The position numbers and the translations under genes are program-made. This document shows positions 37,301 through 49,067 of a DNA stretch of 64,000 nt, piece by piece. The notes under the pieces are model-generated. The model had not been told where the DNA came from. It saw nothing but the letters and a program-made list of their open reading frames with translations, and did no database searches. Source of the DNA: Panaeolus papilionaceus (taxonomy: Eukaryota; Basidiomycota; Agaricomycetes; Agaricales); assembly GCA_015501605.1 (NCBI GenBank), contig JADNRZ010000013.1, positions 1,178,001-1,242,000 on the forward strand, given 5' to 3'. Position 1 is the first letter of the stretch. Each line of letters begins with the position of its first letter.

Positions 37301-38917
37301 CACGCTGGTATTTTTTCATAGTCAGATGAGCATAAAACAACATCAAGTAACAACGGAAGAAAGGGTGAATATAAAATTAGAGGGCGATCAAACTGATTCG
37401 TGCACTCCGACACAACTGATGATCAAATTTAATCGACCAACCTCATCCAACCTCAACACTCTCCTCTCCTCCTAATATATCATACGGTACCCCCGCTCCC
37501 TCCTCCCTTCCAACACCACGCTCCTCAAACCCAAACGTCCCTAAAGTGCCCTAACGCATTCCCAACTCTGCATCACGACACAGCCATGTGTTCATTCCAA
37601 ACCTTAATACACCGTCACGGTGAGTCGAGGATATCCTCATGATGAGGCGTCCCATCCCTGGCTCGTAGAACGCAGGGAAAAGAGGAAATAAAGTTGGAAA
37701 ACGAACATTGTGACATCCAGCCCTTGAATAACTAGAACCTAACTGTGAGGTTATAGACCAACGTTAACGAGGCCCGGTAATAGTATGCATATATCAAGGA
37801 AAAGATGGAGACGAGGGACGGGAGGAAGTAAAAATATGAAATAGAATAAAAATAACGAGCTCTTTTTCATATTTGGCTCATAGAGCAGATGTGGCGGGGT
37901 TAATGTAAAAAGCAAGGGTTAAATGACACCAACTGCTCGTGGACGACTGACACAGCCACCCTCAGGCTCACAGACGGCGAGGATGAGCGGAAAAAGGTGA
38001 ATAAAATCACCAAAACGGTGAGGCGATGGAAATAAACGAAATAAATGAAAAGCAATCCAGCCCCACCAGCGACGCATAGGTAGCTGATATCAGAACAGAC
38101 TAACAGCGCGGGACCAGGGACAAAGCCACCTCTCCTCACCCGCTGATCATTTGTAGATGAACAGCTGGCGGACTCATGGGCCAGTCGGAGGGGAAGACAG
38201 AGCATGTCAATGAGTGTTCACTTCACGGTGCAGAACACCCATAGGTGTTCACTCCAACGTCTGGCTGACAGACCGTGTGGTGAAGAAACGGACAGAAATG
38301 GATTGAAAAAAGGAATACATCCAGCCTAGCCATGCAGAGACGACTAGTAACCGCCGCTAACTCGTAGATCGACAACTGGTGAGGTGAAAGTGAAGTATAA
38401 AATCAAACAAGACCCATCCCCAACGTCGGAAACCGCCCTCTGGCTGATGCACCAGTGGTGATGAGGATGAGTTCCGGAATAAACGAATTAAATACCTAAT
38501 CCCGGACTGACCGCACATGGATGGTCAGTCACAGCAACCTGGTTTGCAGACCAGGTGGCCTCAGGATCAGGAAAAGGAATGGAAAGGAAGAAAACAAAAA
38601 GCGGCTGCAAGGAGTAGGCGTGAGGGCACTCCCTCATACTCGGAGCGTTATAGTGTGAAAATGCCTCATGAACTGGGAAAGTGCTGGAAAATATGTGAAA
38701 CGTTAGCGATGAGCTCCTGGAAACTTGGCGGGATACCCTAACGCGCATATACAGCTCCCATTCCCTCTCAATGTCAGAGGTCTTCAGAGAATTTGGGTAC
38801 AATTACAGCGACCTAGGCAAAGGTCAAGTGTTCTTTGTACCTCAGTTCCCGAGGATTGGGTATGGAGCAGTATCCTGGAGAGCGGAAAGGAGGCGAGATG
38901 GTGGTTGTGGTAGGGAT

Positions 38918-40065
38918 CTATATTTTAACAGAGAACAGGTGTGAACGGCTTACACAATTTTAGTCAGCAAATTTTAAGTAAGCAGATTCTGCTCGAACAT
39001 CGCTCGGTTGAAGCTCGGTTCCCATCGTGTCCCTGAACTCTTCCCATCATAATGGGAGACGAGAGATAAGAGCCAGAAAATCCTGATGTAGTTATTTACT
39101 GTACATGCCACAAGATAGAAACACAGGAGTAGCAAGCACAGCACGGCAATAACTTAATTTTTGATCAAATGCACAAGGGAGAAGATCAAACAGGACAACA
39201 CAAATTTAATAAAATTGAGAAGGCTTGAGGTACACCAGGGACGTATATGAATGTAATTAGAAATATAATTTGCATTTGAACAACACTGATAAGCCACTCT
39301 CGATTATCTGATATGTGTTGACAACTTGATATGAATAAATTTGGAGTACATGAAACGGATTTTAGCGAAAGACTTCAATAGGATGATACCTACTGTAGCC
39401 TTTGATTAATTTGGCAGGGGGTGGGACATGGAACAACGATGCCAAACTGTGTCCTCCTGTCTACCTGGGCAGGGACCTGGGAGATATGCAAAATTTCGGT
39501 GGAGGCTCATGTACAGAGGGTGTTTTCGACATTGATAAGGCTACTGTTGAGCGTTGATTGGGGGTGGAAATGCACAGGAGTGTGCAAACTGTCAAATAAA
39601 ATAATTTTTGATTTCCTTTGATTTATGTTATTTTTATAGTAGGTGTCCCAATTCGTCGTCTGAAGGGGGTGGGATAGGAGACCTTCAAACAAATTGAAAT
39701 GATACAGTAATAGTTTGGTATTCAGATAGTGAGAACAGCGTGTGAGCACACAGTGCGAGCCATTGCATTACATCCAGCAAAAGTTTACTCCACGGGAAAG
39801 GCACAGGGCAAGCACAGCTTAATACCTACTGTGTAACTGGGTGTGTTGACAACTGGCAAGTGTGCAGGGCGAGCTTCTGCATTCCTTATGCATTCCTTTC
39901 AAAAATACTGTCTCTACGGGAAAAAAGTCCCCTGTAAGAGATGAAAATAGGTATTAAAAATTCAAATAAATAACTATTAAAGAGCTGTCTTACTTCCTTG
40001 CATACGGCAAGTAGTAAGCAGCCTGAGTTGAAGCCGTGGCGGAGCCACGGCAAGCGCCAGCTTGT
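38918..40065. mobile_element. 1148 bp insertion with 7 bp target duplication
   Basis: Absent from units A, B, C and F. The heptamer TAGGGAT stands on both sides (38911-38917 and 40066-40072). A perfect 8 bp hairpin around GGA (40033-40051) lies 14 bases before the right end. No terminal inverted repeats, no open frame above 80 codons, and internal sequence is AT-rich. Class unknown; the hairpin recalls Helitrons, but a target duplication argues against that. Confidence 0.75.
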
Positions 40066-40628
40066 TAGGGATGAGCCGACGTTACAGGAATCAACATTAC
40101 AACCTTGTGTCAGGTTTGATTTGGTCACATTGTAACACCGGACTCTAAAAATAGATTGGCCCGACTTCACCACGACAGGTTGCACTCCCTTGTCAAATGC
40201 ATCATCGACTCCAACTCATGCATATGTATGTCATAAAAAGAACTTGAAGATTAAGATACACTGATCTGCTCTTCGCTTTCTCGTCGCTCTCGACCCCCCA
40301 CATATAGAATCCACCTTGGCTACTTCTCTTCTTGTTTTCATGATGTCATCTCATCTATGACTCGCAATCCGGGAGCAACAACGAGTATATAAATTAGAGA
40401 CAAGCAAAAAAAAAAAGAGGAAGAAAGAAAAAAGAGAAGCTAATCGTTACAGTGGGTATCAATGCATGTGAAATCCAATGTACTCTAAATCTAGTCAGCT
40501 TAAGAGGTGAGAGATATGGGCAAGGCGGGCGGAGCGCAACGCTCGATGTGTAGGGTTCATATTCACCCCATGCGGTAACGGTACATACAAATGACGGGAG
40601 ATAATTTAATGAAACCAAACGCACTCAC

Positions 40629-42480
40629 CCGTATTTTCGACAACCCCTGCCTCCCCATCCCACACCTCCCCTTATCCTCCCACCCTATCTGCACTTTCGC
40701 CATTTCAAAAGTCATTCTACCCATCACCTTCTGCATCGAATGTCCACTTACACAACACATGCTAGTAACCAGTGCAACGCCGTCCTGTGAAGATCTGTGC
40801 ACGCACAGATCGCACTTTTTGGTCACGTGAGCGAAGTCACCCTTTGGCGACTCATGCACGTCTCTCCCACTGAACTATCATTGTACTTCGCCTCGCGCTC
40901 TAGTCGACGCGACTAATTATCGCTCGGCTCAGTATCTTATTTCTGTTTTTTCTTTCCCACCCGCCCTCTCCTTTCCATGCTCATTACTGTCACTTGAATT
41001 CACCTCATATCTACCCGCCTTTTCAAGACAATGATACAATTTGCAATGCTACACGAAACACCTTACACTTAGACTCACTAGCTGCTTCCTTAATCCACAC
41101 CCATTTTACACAAGTTGTTGATAAGCAGCGTGCCTACATACCCTCGTCTCTTGCAATTTCAGACGAATTCAACGACTCATTGCACATGCACCACAGCATC
41201 AAGATCATACTTAAGTGCACGAGCTATCTTGCACACCACGCCTCCCCCATATCTTATCTCATTTCATAACATACACACTCAATCCACCACTGTTTACACC
41301 TAGAACCCCCCTCTTCACTCATTTCATTCGAAATTCCTGTTCTATTTTTTCCTTCTTTGCCTCATTTGTTTCATGGCCGTGTTCATGGTTCCTTCCCCAC
41401 TCGCTTTTCATCCATTACTTGTTTTTTTACGCCTCTTCCCTTATTTCATAGTCAGTTCTCTTGACACACTATATCAACTGCACGCTAGCTCTCTGTTTAG
41501 ATTAGATCAATTCTGCTCCCTGAATTTCGTATTTGAATCTTGTTTTTGTTTCTTTCCGTCTCAGCAGTCATACCAGCTGTTGTCTGGTCAAGTTTCTTCG
41601 CATTTCGTTGGTTTCCCAGACTCCCAGCGTCACCAGCTGTATCTAGTCCTGTTTCTTTTATCATTTCAGTCATCTTGCAGCTGCGCTACATAGCCGCAGC
41701 GATTAGTGTTCATTACGAGTCCCGGCTGCCACTGTTCTGGTCCTTCTAGTCAGCCCCAGCATTCATATATCACCCCAATTTGTCCCTTAGTCTCGCCGTC
41801 ACCGACCTGAATCCCTCCCTACCATTTTAGCCACCCTCTCCTAACCACTTGACTCGCACCATCACCATCACCTCTGTTCTATTTACCATCTCATTCTATT
41901 TTGTGTGGTTCCTTTCATTCGACTTCCCATAGTTGGGCACTCATCATTGGCAAGTTTTCAGAACTTGTTCTTCAATTCCTATACTCCTTTCCATATATAA
42001 TACTCAACACCACGTTACCATTTTCATAGCTCATCTAAACCTTCACCTGGTTTCGCACTGTCACTCTGACTCGGGATAGCCTAGGGGTTAGAGAGCCGGT
42101 GGATGGCGGGGCGCATCCTCCTCCGTCCATCGGCTCTCGACCTGGGAAGTGGGGCAGTGGTTTTCGGGCCATTGCCCTCTTTCCACCCCCAAGCGTAGCC
42201 TCTAGGCTACTCCCTACTCCGGTGACAAGCGACCGGAAGACGCAAAAATAGTCATCTCATGCGCTAATCGCTGAGCTGCGAACGGCGTGTTCTTGATTGA
42301 GTCGAGTGTAAAGGTGGAGGCCCGGAATCGGTTATGCAAGAGAAGAGTGCGAAGTTGGCAATATGGATTTGGGGACGGGGATAGAGTGACGCAGAGGCAT
42401 GGGTCGTCGGATTTTGTGGAGAGACAGATGATACTGTGGAGGGTTCGGATGATGTGTGGGGGAGTGGCGGTTCGAACAAG
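40629..42480 (-). pseudogene. BTB gene relic (exon 2), unit D, split
   Basis: Exon 2 relic in two parts, 40629-40785 and 42251-42480, separated by a 1.46 kb insertion. The left part keeps a readable stretch (around SMCCVSGHSMQKV and TFE) matching ILYCVSSHPLDKV of the intact gene; the GTGAGT donor survives at 40623-40628. The right part has changed its acceptor from CAG to CAC (AAGCTG became AAGGTG), so splicing would fail even without the insertion. Confidence 0.7.
40786..42250. mobile_element. About 1.46 kb insertion, structured ends
   Basis: Begins TGTGAAGATC with a perfect 9 bp hairpin (GATCTGTGC and GCACAGATC), is pyrimidine-rich in the middle, and ends in A-rich GCAAAAATA. Near the right end are an imperfect long hairpin (about 42091-42147), a perfect hairpin GTAGCCT/AGGCTAC (42196-42211) and an A-box-like TAGCCTAGGGG (42079). 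Frames such as 41373-41693 have no recognisable motif. Exact ends are uncertain by a few bases. Possibly a retroelement remnant with a tRNA-like 3' part. Confidence 0.65.
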
Positions 42481-43419
42481 GTGGGAAGAGGCAAGATTGG
42501 GCTCGACTGCGAGGACTGTGATGCATTCCTCTACCCCATACTGGCAGAGGACGACAAACAATATGGTTGGATGGGCATTATATTTTTATCTCAAGTGGTA
42601 GTGTGGGATAAGTGTGTACACAGTCTTTCATTTTGTTTTATTTTAGATCTATAGCATCCATTACGGTTCAGCTTATAATACCGACTCTCACTCGTCGTAT
42701 CATATTACACCCGTATATTGTGCATCTGGTTCCGTCGTGCCTTTATTCAGTTTGAGCAACCAAAACATCGCAATCTCGGGAAAACTCATGGACGCCTCAC
42801 AAACATTTAAGCTATAAAATCATCATCAATGGCACTCAACATGAGCTCGAGGTCTAAGCTAGGGAATTAAATACGTCTCGTCGCACTATGGAATCATTAC
42901 TGAATTTGAACGGAATACAGCGGTTTTTGCTAAGAGAATAGATCTGGGTGACGAGCGAGTTAAGCATATATAAATGAGAGGCACTGAATCTATAATCATG
43001 CTTCGCACGTACAATGCTCTATCGTGTAAGGTGTAGTGTCAGAGTGGTGGAATAGCAGGGAAAGACAGGTAGAGGTTGCCCAGAACGAACCTCTCAGTGG
43101 ACGGGTGAGTACTGCCCCTACACCATGCAGATCATGGTATTTCATTTCATCCCAACTGCGCGAAAAGGATTTAAAGGAGGGATGAACATCGCTATACTTA
43201 GTGAGAATGAAGATGAAGTGAAAGGACACGAACGGAAATCGAGATATACTGACCCCACCTCTGGAAGACGATTGACGATGATGCGCGCTATAGTAACGAG
43301 GCCTCAGAGCGAACACGCGTTCAATCATTTGGCTGATGAAATAGGACGACATGATTCGGAGATGATGGCTTGTCATGCCCCTCGCAGGGCGTAGCGAATT
43401 GCAATATCTCTGAATGAAC

Positions 43420-43683
43420 TAGGCAAAGCGGATCGACGCTACGCGTGCCATTCACCGAGGCCTTACTGTCTGCATCCTGGCACCTTTCTGCTCTCATCTC
43501 CGTGGCAGTGGATATCCTTCCCGCCCTGTATACTCACACAAAGAACCAGAGTTCAGGCGAAAGTAAGAGCACATGCACACGACACAGGAAGAACGTGAGG
43601 GACGACGAAAATCACATGGCAAACATTTGCGGTATTTCTTGGCGCAATTTCATCAGACAAAACCCGAAGCCTTAAAGGCCTCG
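43420..43683. mobile_element. 264 bp insertion with GAAC on both sides
   Basis: Splits a stretch that is continuous in the other units. GAAC at 43416-43419 and 43684-43687 is the likely 4 bp target duplication. No inverted ends worth the name and no recognisable coding sequence, although a 76-codon frame spans much of it. Confidence 0.6.
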
Positions 43684-43964
43684 GAACCACGACATGTATT
43701 TGGTGATGCTTGCAGCTTTATTGGACATCCCACCCCATTGTATTAAATGTGAATTTTGAACGTCGCTCCAATTTATCAGGTCCTTGACCTCACTCCAGAT
43801 GAGCAACGAAGCACACGAGTGCATGAGCATAGAATCGAGGGCTGCATGAGCCTGAGGTGCATGCATGACCCACGGCCGTCATCCAGAGTAAGCCCACTCA
43901 GCGAGTGGTAGTGTTGAGCTTGCCTGGTGGGTTTAGTGTCATATCAAAACCTGAGGCCTGAAAC

Positions 43965-44132
43965 ATCAGACAGAATTAGATTCAATGATCGGATAAATTA
44001 GCCTGACAGGTTGAAGACGCGACACCGCCATTATCGATGGGTATTCTTTCTATCTTTTACTCGTCTTCCTTCCACTATACACACTCAGAACGGTACTTGT
44101 ACCTGCTGAATATCAAGCTACTACTGATCAAG
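43965..44132 (+). promoter_or_regulatory. Proximal promoter and leader of GTPase copy 5
   Basis: Clearly related to but the most divergent of the seven. An in-frame ATG at 44037 could extend the protein by 32 residues; other copies lack it, so I keep 44133. Confidence 0.45.
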
Positions 44133-45930
44133 ATGTCACAAGAACTCATTATCACCGGAGATGTTTCAGTTGAGCCACGCAAGTCGGATTGGAACACCTT
44201 CAGGTGCTGCATTCTGTACGAAACACCTCAATATACGTGCATTACCCTCGTTAATTGCTGTGCCTCACAGAATCCTGGGTCCCACAGGTGCAGGGAAGAG
44301 TAGTGTAAGTGCCGTTGTGCTTCGCATGTTTGCATAAATTACTTACCTTCTGTATTACCTCTGGAAGTAGTTTATCGAAGCGCTGGCTGGGGAGGGTCAA
44401 TCCTTGGAGATATCGAAGGACCAATTGGAGGGATTCACCCAAGAGGTCACTGCTTATGAAGTAAAGAACGCGATGGTGCAATCGGGCCGCAATACCTACA
44501 CGCTCTACATAATCGACGCTCCTGGTTTCTCTGATAGTAAAATATCGGAACTCGAAATAATAACGAAGGTGAAACAATGGATGACAGACGAGGGGTGAGT
44601 AGCAACATTGATGTAATTCTTCATGTTATCCTGAAACTATTTGTTTCTGCTTACATTCAATCAGTATTCAAGGCGTTCATGGAGTACTGTATCTCAGTCC
44701 AGTCACTGACACAAGGGTTCCAAGGAGCAAGCGTCGGACAATCAACATGATTCAGTCGCTCCTCTGGGACAAGGCTTTCGATCGTGTAAATATTATTACT
44801 ACTATGTGGGACAGGGTGGGCACCCCAGAGGCCAAAACACGCGCAGAAACAAACTTTACACAACTACGAGATGACATCTGGAAGGTACTGCAAATTCATC
44901 CACAATTCCCCTATATTTGTGAATTTTAACACCATCATTTCAGGGGGCAATTGGTAGTGGTGCAAAGATATCCAGGTTTTATAATGACCATCATTCAGCA
45001 ATGCAAATAGTGCAAGATCATATCAATTCGGTCGAGCACTCCCGCACTCCGCTTGAGAATGTCAAAACCACAGCAAAAGATCCATGGGCGCCATTCCTCT
45101 ACCAGGAGCTTCTCGACCGTGTCTCTCATGCTCAGCAAGCAAAAAAATACCTTCAACAGGAGAAGAGGGACCTCATCATGAGGCCTGATCCACTACTCGA
45201 GTTGGACGTGCTTTCGAGACTTCTGGAGGTCAAAGAAGACCTGTTGAAGTTTACACGACAGCTTGCCACGTTTGGTACCCCGCCTCCTGGATTTGAAGGA
45301 GTACCAGAGCGATGTGTCTACCAGAACCTGTTGGATGAGGTCAATGACGCTCAAAATGAGCAGGCAGCATTGAAGCAAGCTCTCGCTCACCTCGACACAA
45401 ACCCTGATCGCATCCGGGAGGCAATGTTAACACATCAACTTGATTGTGTCCGAAACGATCTTGCGCAACATGTGACAACTCTCCTGGAGCATGGCAAGCC
45501 GCCGGAGGGATACGAGAACGGTATTTGTGATTTATCTATAATACCCCATTTTGCTGACTACATTTCAGCCTTGGGACAAGCCCTTGAGGCACCCGTAATG
45601 TTGAATGAGGCTTTACCATTATGGTATACGCCCTCATCGACTCACCCTGTCCCTAACGTCACCAATCCCACTGGAGGCCCGGAAATAGCCTCTACAGATC
45701 CGATACCCAACAGCCAGAAAACTCATGCCGCTGCTCCTCCAGGAAACAACGCGGGTGTACCAGTCGAGGCTAACCTGCGCCCCACAACTTCCACAATACG
45801 TCTCGCATTTGCCGACCATTACGATGGCAGCGTCTCATCACGAGTATCTTTGGAAGATCGCTTTAAGAAAGGCTTCCAATCTTTCAAAGATAAACTCCCA
45901 TTAAGTGCGAGACGTGAGCATCGTCGTTGA
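44133..45930 (+). CDS. AIG1/GIMAP-like GTPase, copy 5 (499 aa, most divergent)
   Basis: Exons 44133-44215, 44271-44304, 44371-44594, 44665-44884, 44944-45520 and 45569-45930. G1, DAPG and TTMWD are kept, while substitutions are spread over the whole protein, unlike the other copies where they cluster. Intron 5 is 48 bases, a multiple of three without stops, so an unspliced form would still be translated with 16 extra residues. The basic tail (KKGFQSFKDK, then RREHRR) is retained. Variable windows read EPRKSDWNTFRC, QSGRNTYT, IQGVHG and LWDKAFDRV; the fourth resembles that of copy 1. Its neighbour downstream is the intact BTB gene, in converging orientation with about 395 bases between the stops. 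Confidence 0.92.
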
Positions 45931-46325
45931 TAGCCGGGTACTAACGTAGCAGTCACTGCTATACCCTACCCCATTGACACATGTTGTCTTTCCATAGTTG
46001 CTTTCATCATTTCCATGTATGTTCTCTATGTTTGAAATTTGAACCTTTCCTTGACTTCGTGCTTTTGGCTTCGAGAATCCTTTATTGCTGGTTTGTACTG
46101 GGACAGGCCAAGTACCTGATTTATGCCCTAAATCTGAATCTAAATCTAACCGTCGAACAAAGTGGCATTGTGTCCCATGTCAACGAGCTGAGCTGTGATT
46201 CAAAAATAGAACCAGTGATCCTCCGTCTTGAATCAAACCAAATGACGACTGAACCCGCTTACTGCGCTCTCCATCTCATCCTCACTATTTCTTGGCTCAC
46301 CTCCATCCTGTCACCTCGTGCTTGC
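45931..46325. other. Short spacer between copy 5 and BTB gene
   Basis: Holds the two 3' ends. Positions 46115-46210 match 14140-14255 after copy 2, including a weakened TATA-like CAAAAATAG and a CT-rich stretch. No gene. Confidence 0.6.
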
Positions 46326-47637
46326 TCAAACTAAATTTTTGGACATTGCTCTGGCTTTTTCTTCGTTTCGCTCATTTTTCTCATCCACATACCTCGGAAT
46401 AATTATCCACAGCTCTTGGAGCCAAGCATAGCACTTTGTAATGTTGAGTGACAGCTTAGAATGACAATGCAAAGATAGAATTGATGGTACTGCGTGAAAG
46501 CAACATGGATGAACACGTCGAAAGTTATATAACAACTCCCGCCGTCGCACCACACACATCTTCTTATCACCCCACGCCAAATCCACCTCCTCCCCCTCAA
46601 ACGTCGTCCCGTCCAACACCTTGTCAAGCGGATGACTGCTCACGCAATACAAGATCGCCGGGATGACCCAATCCACGCTCATCTCTCGCGCCAACTGCAG
46701 GGCAGCAAACGGCGTATTGTCGATCGCGTCTAGAGTACGCGTTTCGGTGCGGTTTTTCCATGCGGGGAGCGAGGTGGGGAATGTGGATTCGAGGTGGAGG
46801 ATGGAGCGTCGGCGTAGGTAGGGAACGTCGTATTTGGTGGAGAGGCGGAGGATGCCGCGTAGAATTTGAATGGTGGTTTTGCAAGGGGGTGGTTCAAAGA
46901 AGCTGAAGAGGGATTAGATATTGGTGATAATAGAGACAGAGGAAGGACGAGGGCAGGAAAAGGACGAGGTCGGATTAGGGATGGGGTGAGCGTATGAGAA
47001 ACACGACTACACCCCTCCCTCATCTCGACCTCCTTGCTTCCAACTCGCCGAGATGAAAAAGAAACTATCCTCACCTCGAATCCATCAACGCCCTCAAAAA
47101 TACCTCTACATCCCTCGCATCATCCCAGAGTTCAACAACCACACACCCCTCCCACATCAAATTGCCCTCCTGCGGGGGCGGGAACTCAAACATGTCTCGG
47201 AAGACACTACTCCTTGCGCATAAGAAGTGCCTATAAATCTTGAATATCGTGTGACCAGCTTTGAGGATAAGGTTGCCGTCGGCGAAGAAAAGGTCGGGGA
47301 TACGAGTGTAGGTGGACAAATCACATTGTGGGGTGATGCAAGTCCCTGAGTGGGCAGCGCAGTCGGGTTCAGGGGACGTGGATGGGGAGGAATGGGCATG
47401 TGAGAAGCCGTATGATGAGTATGATGAGGAGCTGGACGAGGAGTAGGAAGAAGAGAACACCATGCTTTCTTCTTGCGATTTAGGGAGGGGTGTCTGGATG
47501 GGTGAGGGGTAGGGAATCATAGTGTGAGGCGTGGCCGGGACGAGAGCGGCGGAACCGGTACTGGTTGAGGCGGAACCTAAACCTGACGATACAGGGTGGG
47601 GCATGCCAACCTGCGAAGTTGAGGTTGAGGGCATCAT
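46326..47637 (-). CDS. BTB/POZ domain protein (about 379 aa)
   Basis: Two exons on the minus strand, 47637-47075 and 46902-46326, joined in frame across an intron with GTGAGG donor and TTCAG acceptor. Residues 1-109 are low-complexity and Ser/Pro-rich (a long serine run). The BTB fold begins near residue 110 with IPDLFFADGNLILKAG, FKIYRHFLCARS and FRDMF, and continues in exon 2 with TIQILRGILRLSTKYDVPYL. This order is typical of the large basidiomycete BTB family; such domains mediate dimerisation and, in some proteins, Cullin-3 ubiquitin ligase assembly. No BACK or Kelch part is seen. ATG 47637 follows an in-frame stop, so it is the first possible start. The extreme C-terminus is uncertain: a further intron near 46500-46540 is possible. 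It stands divergently to GTPase copy 6 and convergently to copy 5. It is the source family for five exon 2 relics in this window. Confidence 0.85.
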
Positions 47638-48270
47638 GGTAAATGTGGTCTATGTGGTAGAAAGCAGCCAAAGCGGGGTATAAGTGACAAGAAAGTTCGT
47701 CTATCTGGGGGGCTTGAGTTGGCACAGTTGTGTGATGATGAAAAGCCACGTACCAATACGAGAGTCTTCAAGACTCTGAGTTGAGTTTAGATAGAGATGA
47801 TGAGTACAGAAAGAAGGTCGTAGCAGTCTGCAAAGACAGCAAAAGCTGAGCGAGAGATATAGCACCGAAAATGGAGCGAAAGGGAAAGAAAAACGAGAAT
47901 CAAAACGCGATGGTGGTGGTGGTGGTGGTGGAGCGAAAACAAAAAAGAATCAGAATCAGAATAAAAAGAAAAGGCACCAAGCGATCGTCCGATGAGGAAG
48001 GGCACGCGGCGGTCCAAACAAGATCCCAAAAAAAAAAAATTGGACCCGCGCCAAAGGTTATTTGGTCGTCAAGATCAGGGTGGCGATCTATAGCACAGGT
48101 GGGAATGAATTGAGATTGCTGCTTTGGGCGATCAGACCTTTGTACTCACATTGTTGCAACGATAATCCGGGATGGCTGGAGGGGGACGGGGCAGCTGATT
48201 AGGTTATCGATGTCGATGAGTGAATAAATGGATGGATGGATGGATGGATGGATAAACTTACCGTACCATG
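47638..48270 (-). promoter_or_regulatory. 5' leader of the BTB gene with three introns
   Basis: On the minus strand: intron 48176-48261 (GTAAGT, CTCCAG), a 26-base exon, intron 48088-48149 (GTGAGT, TATAG), then intron 47705-47753 (GTACGT, CCCAG), 68 bases from the ATG. The same three introns are kept in the duplicate at 1-566. The first contains the GGAT microsatellite. The histidine-rich frame over 47787-48029 comes from a GGT repeat in this leader and is not a gene. Confidence 0.5.
48230..48253. repeat. GGAT microsatellite, 6 units
   Basis: Six GGAT units in the first leader intron of the BTB gene; four at the duplicate site 541-556. Confidence 0.9.
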
Positions 48271-48675
48271 ATCGTGAAGAGGAAGAGCGATGTAATTGAA
48301 TTTGTGAGGTGTGAATCTCGCCGTCTTCCCCGCCACTTCCAAGCCCTGCCTTGCCTTGCCTTGTCTCGCCTCGTTGACGGCCCCTCCTCGCTCCCCAATT
48401 AACCGATAACCGATAACCCATACCTACCCAATCATATCCTATCTCAGTTAAACGTTAGCCACGCACACGCCCTTCCATTCCACCCCAATATCATTCACGC
48501 GTTCATTTTTACGCAACATCCTCGTTCCTGATGTGATACATGAAAAGCCAATGGCGATAGTGTCTCTGTCCCCTCCTCGCTACGCTCCTTATCTGTCATT
48601 TGTCAATCATAAAGAGAAATGAATGATATATTTTACGCGTTACAGCCGATATGGATGGGATGGGATGGGAATAGT

Positions 48676-49067
48676 GGGTGACTTTCCGTAGGATCTAGGA
48701 TTCTAGATAAAATTCCAGACCTGTAAGCGAGCGGACTCTGAATATTTAGTATTTAGCACTCTAAACCACAGGACACAACGAAAGTCAAGACAAATTCGAT
48801 GAGGATGGAGCTCATTGCAGGGAGAATGCCAAAAGTGGTCGAGGGCCATCAAGGAATTACCTTTTTCATACACGAAAGCAGTCTGAAATGTAGTTTTCAA
48901 TCTGGAAGAGGGGTCCTGAGCCCTCTTCCAGACTAAAATCTGGAATTGGGTATGTTTGCTCCACTCGTCCCCATTAAGGCTGCGGCATCTCGGCTAACGT
49001 CAAGTTTGAACGTTTTTGGATGTTTAGAATCAAAATCTAGGATCCTAAACGCTACAGAAAGTCATCC
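48676..49067. mobile_element. MITE-like element, 392 bp, AGT target duplication
   Basis: Imperfect inverted ends of about 33 bases (GGGTGACTTTCCGTAG at the left; the right end reads GGATGACTTTCTGTAG on the minus strand). AGT on both sides (48673-48675 and 49068-49070) is a 3 bp target duplication, and the empty site is seen at about 974-979. An internal hairpin (CTGGAAGAGGG and CCCTCTTCCAG) lies near 48901-48931. A 3 bp duplication and GG-ends suggest a Harbinger-like MITE, though AGT is not the usual TWA target. Confidence 0.88.

Larger units (their letters stand above)
34337..44132. repeat. Spacer unit D, core plus three insertions
   Basis: Same plan as unit A but about 2.9 kb longer because of insertions at 38918-40065, 40786-42250 and 43420-43683. 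Relic intron at 35537-35594, conserved minus frame at 36926-37225, boxes at 37081 and 40145. The second relic intron (near 38685-38735) has lost its GT donor. BTB relic is split by the second insertion. No gene is supported in 42600-43400 or 43690-43964. Confidence 0.85.

Noticed and set aside
38918..40065. Helitron
   Set aside because: A hairpin near one end fits, but there is no CTRR terminus and the TAGGGAT repeat on both sides is not expected for Helitrons.
41373..41693. 106-codon + frame
   Set aside because: Pyrimidine-rich filler inside an insertion, with Phe/Ser/Leu bias and no family signal.
42070..42215. tRNA gene or tRNA-derived SINE
   Set aside because: An A-box-like motif and hairpins are present, but the B-box is poor and no cloverleaf can be drawn.
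47787..48029. Histidine-rich protein on the minus strand
   Set aside because: The histidines come from a GGT/GGC repeat; the region fits an intron-containing leader of the BTB gene.
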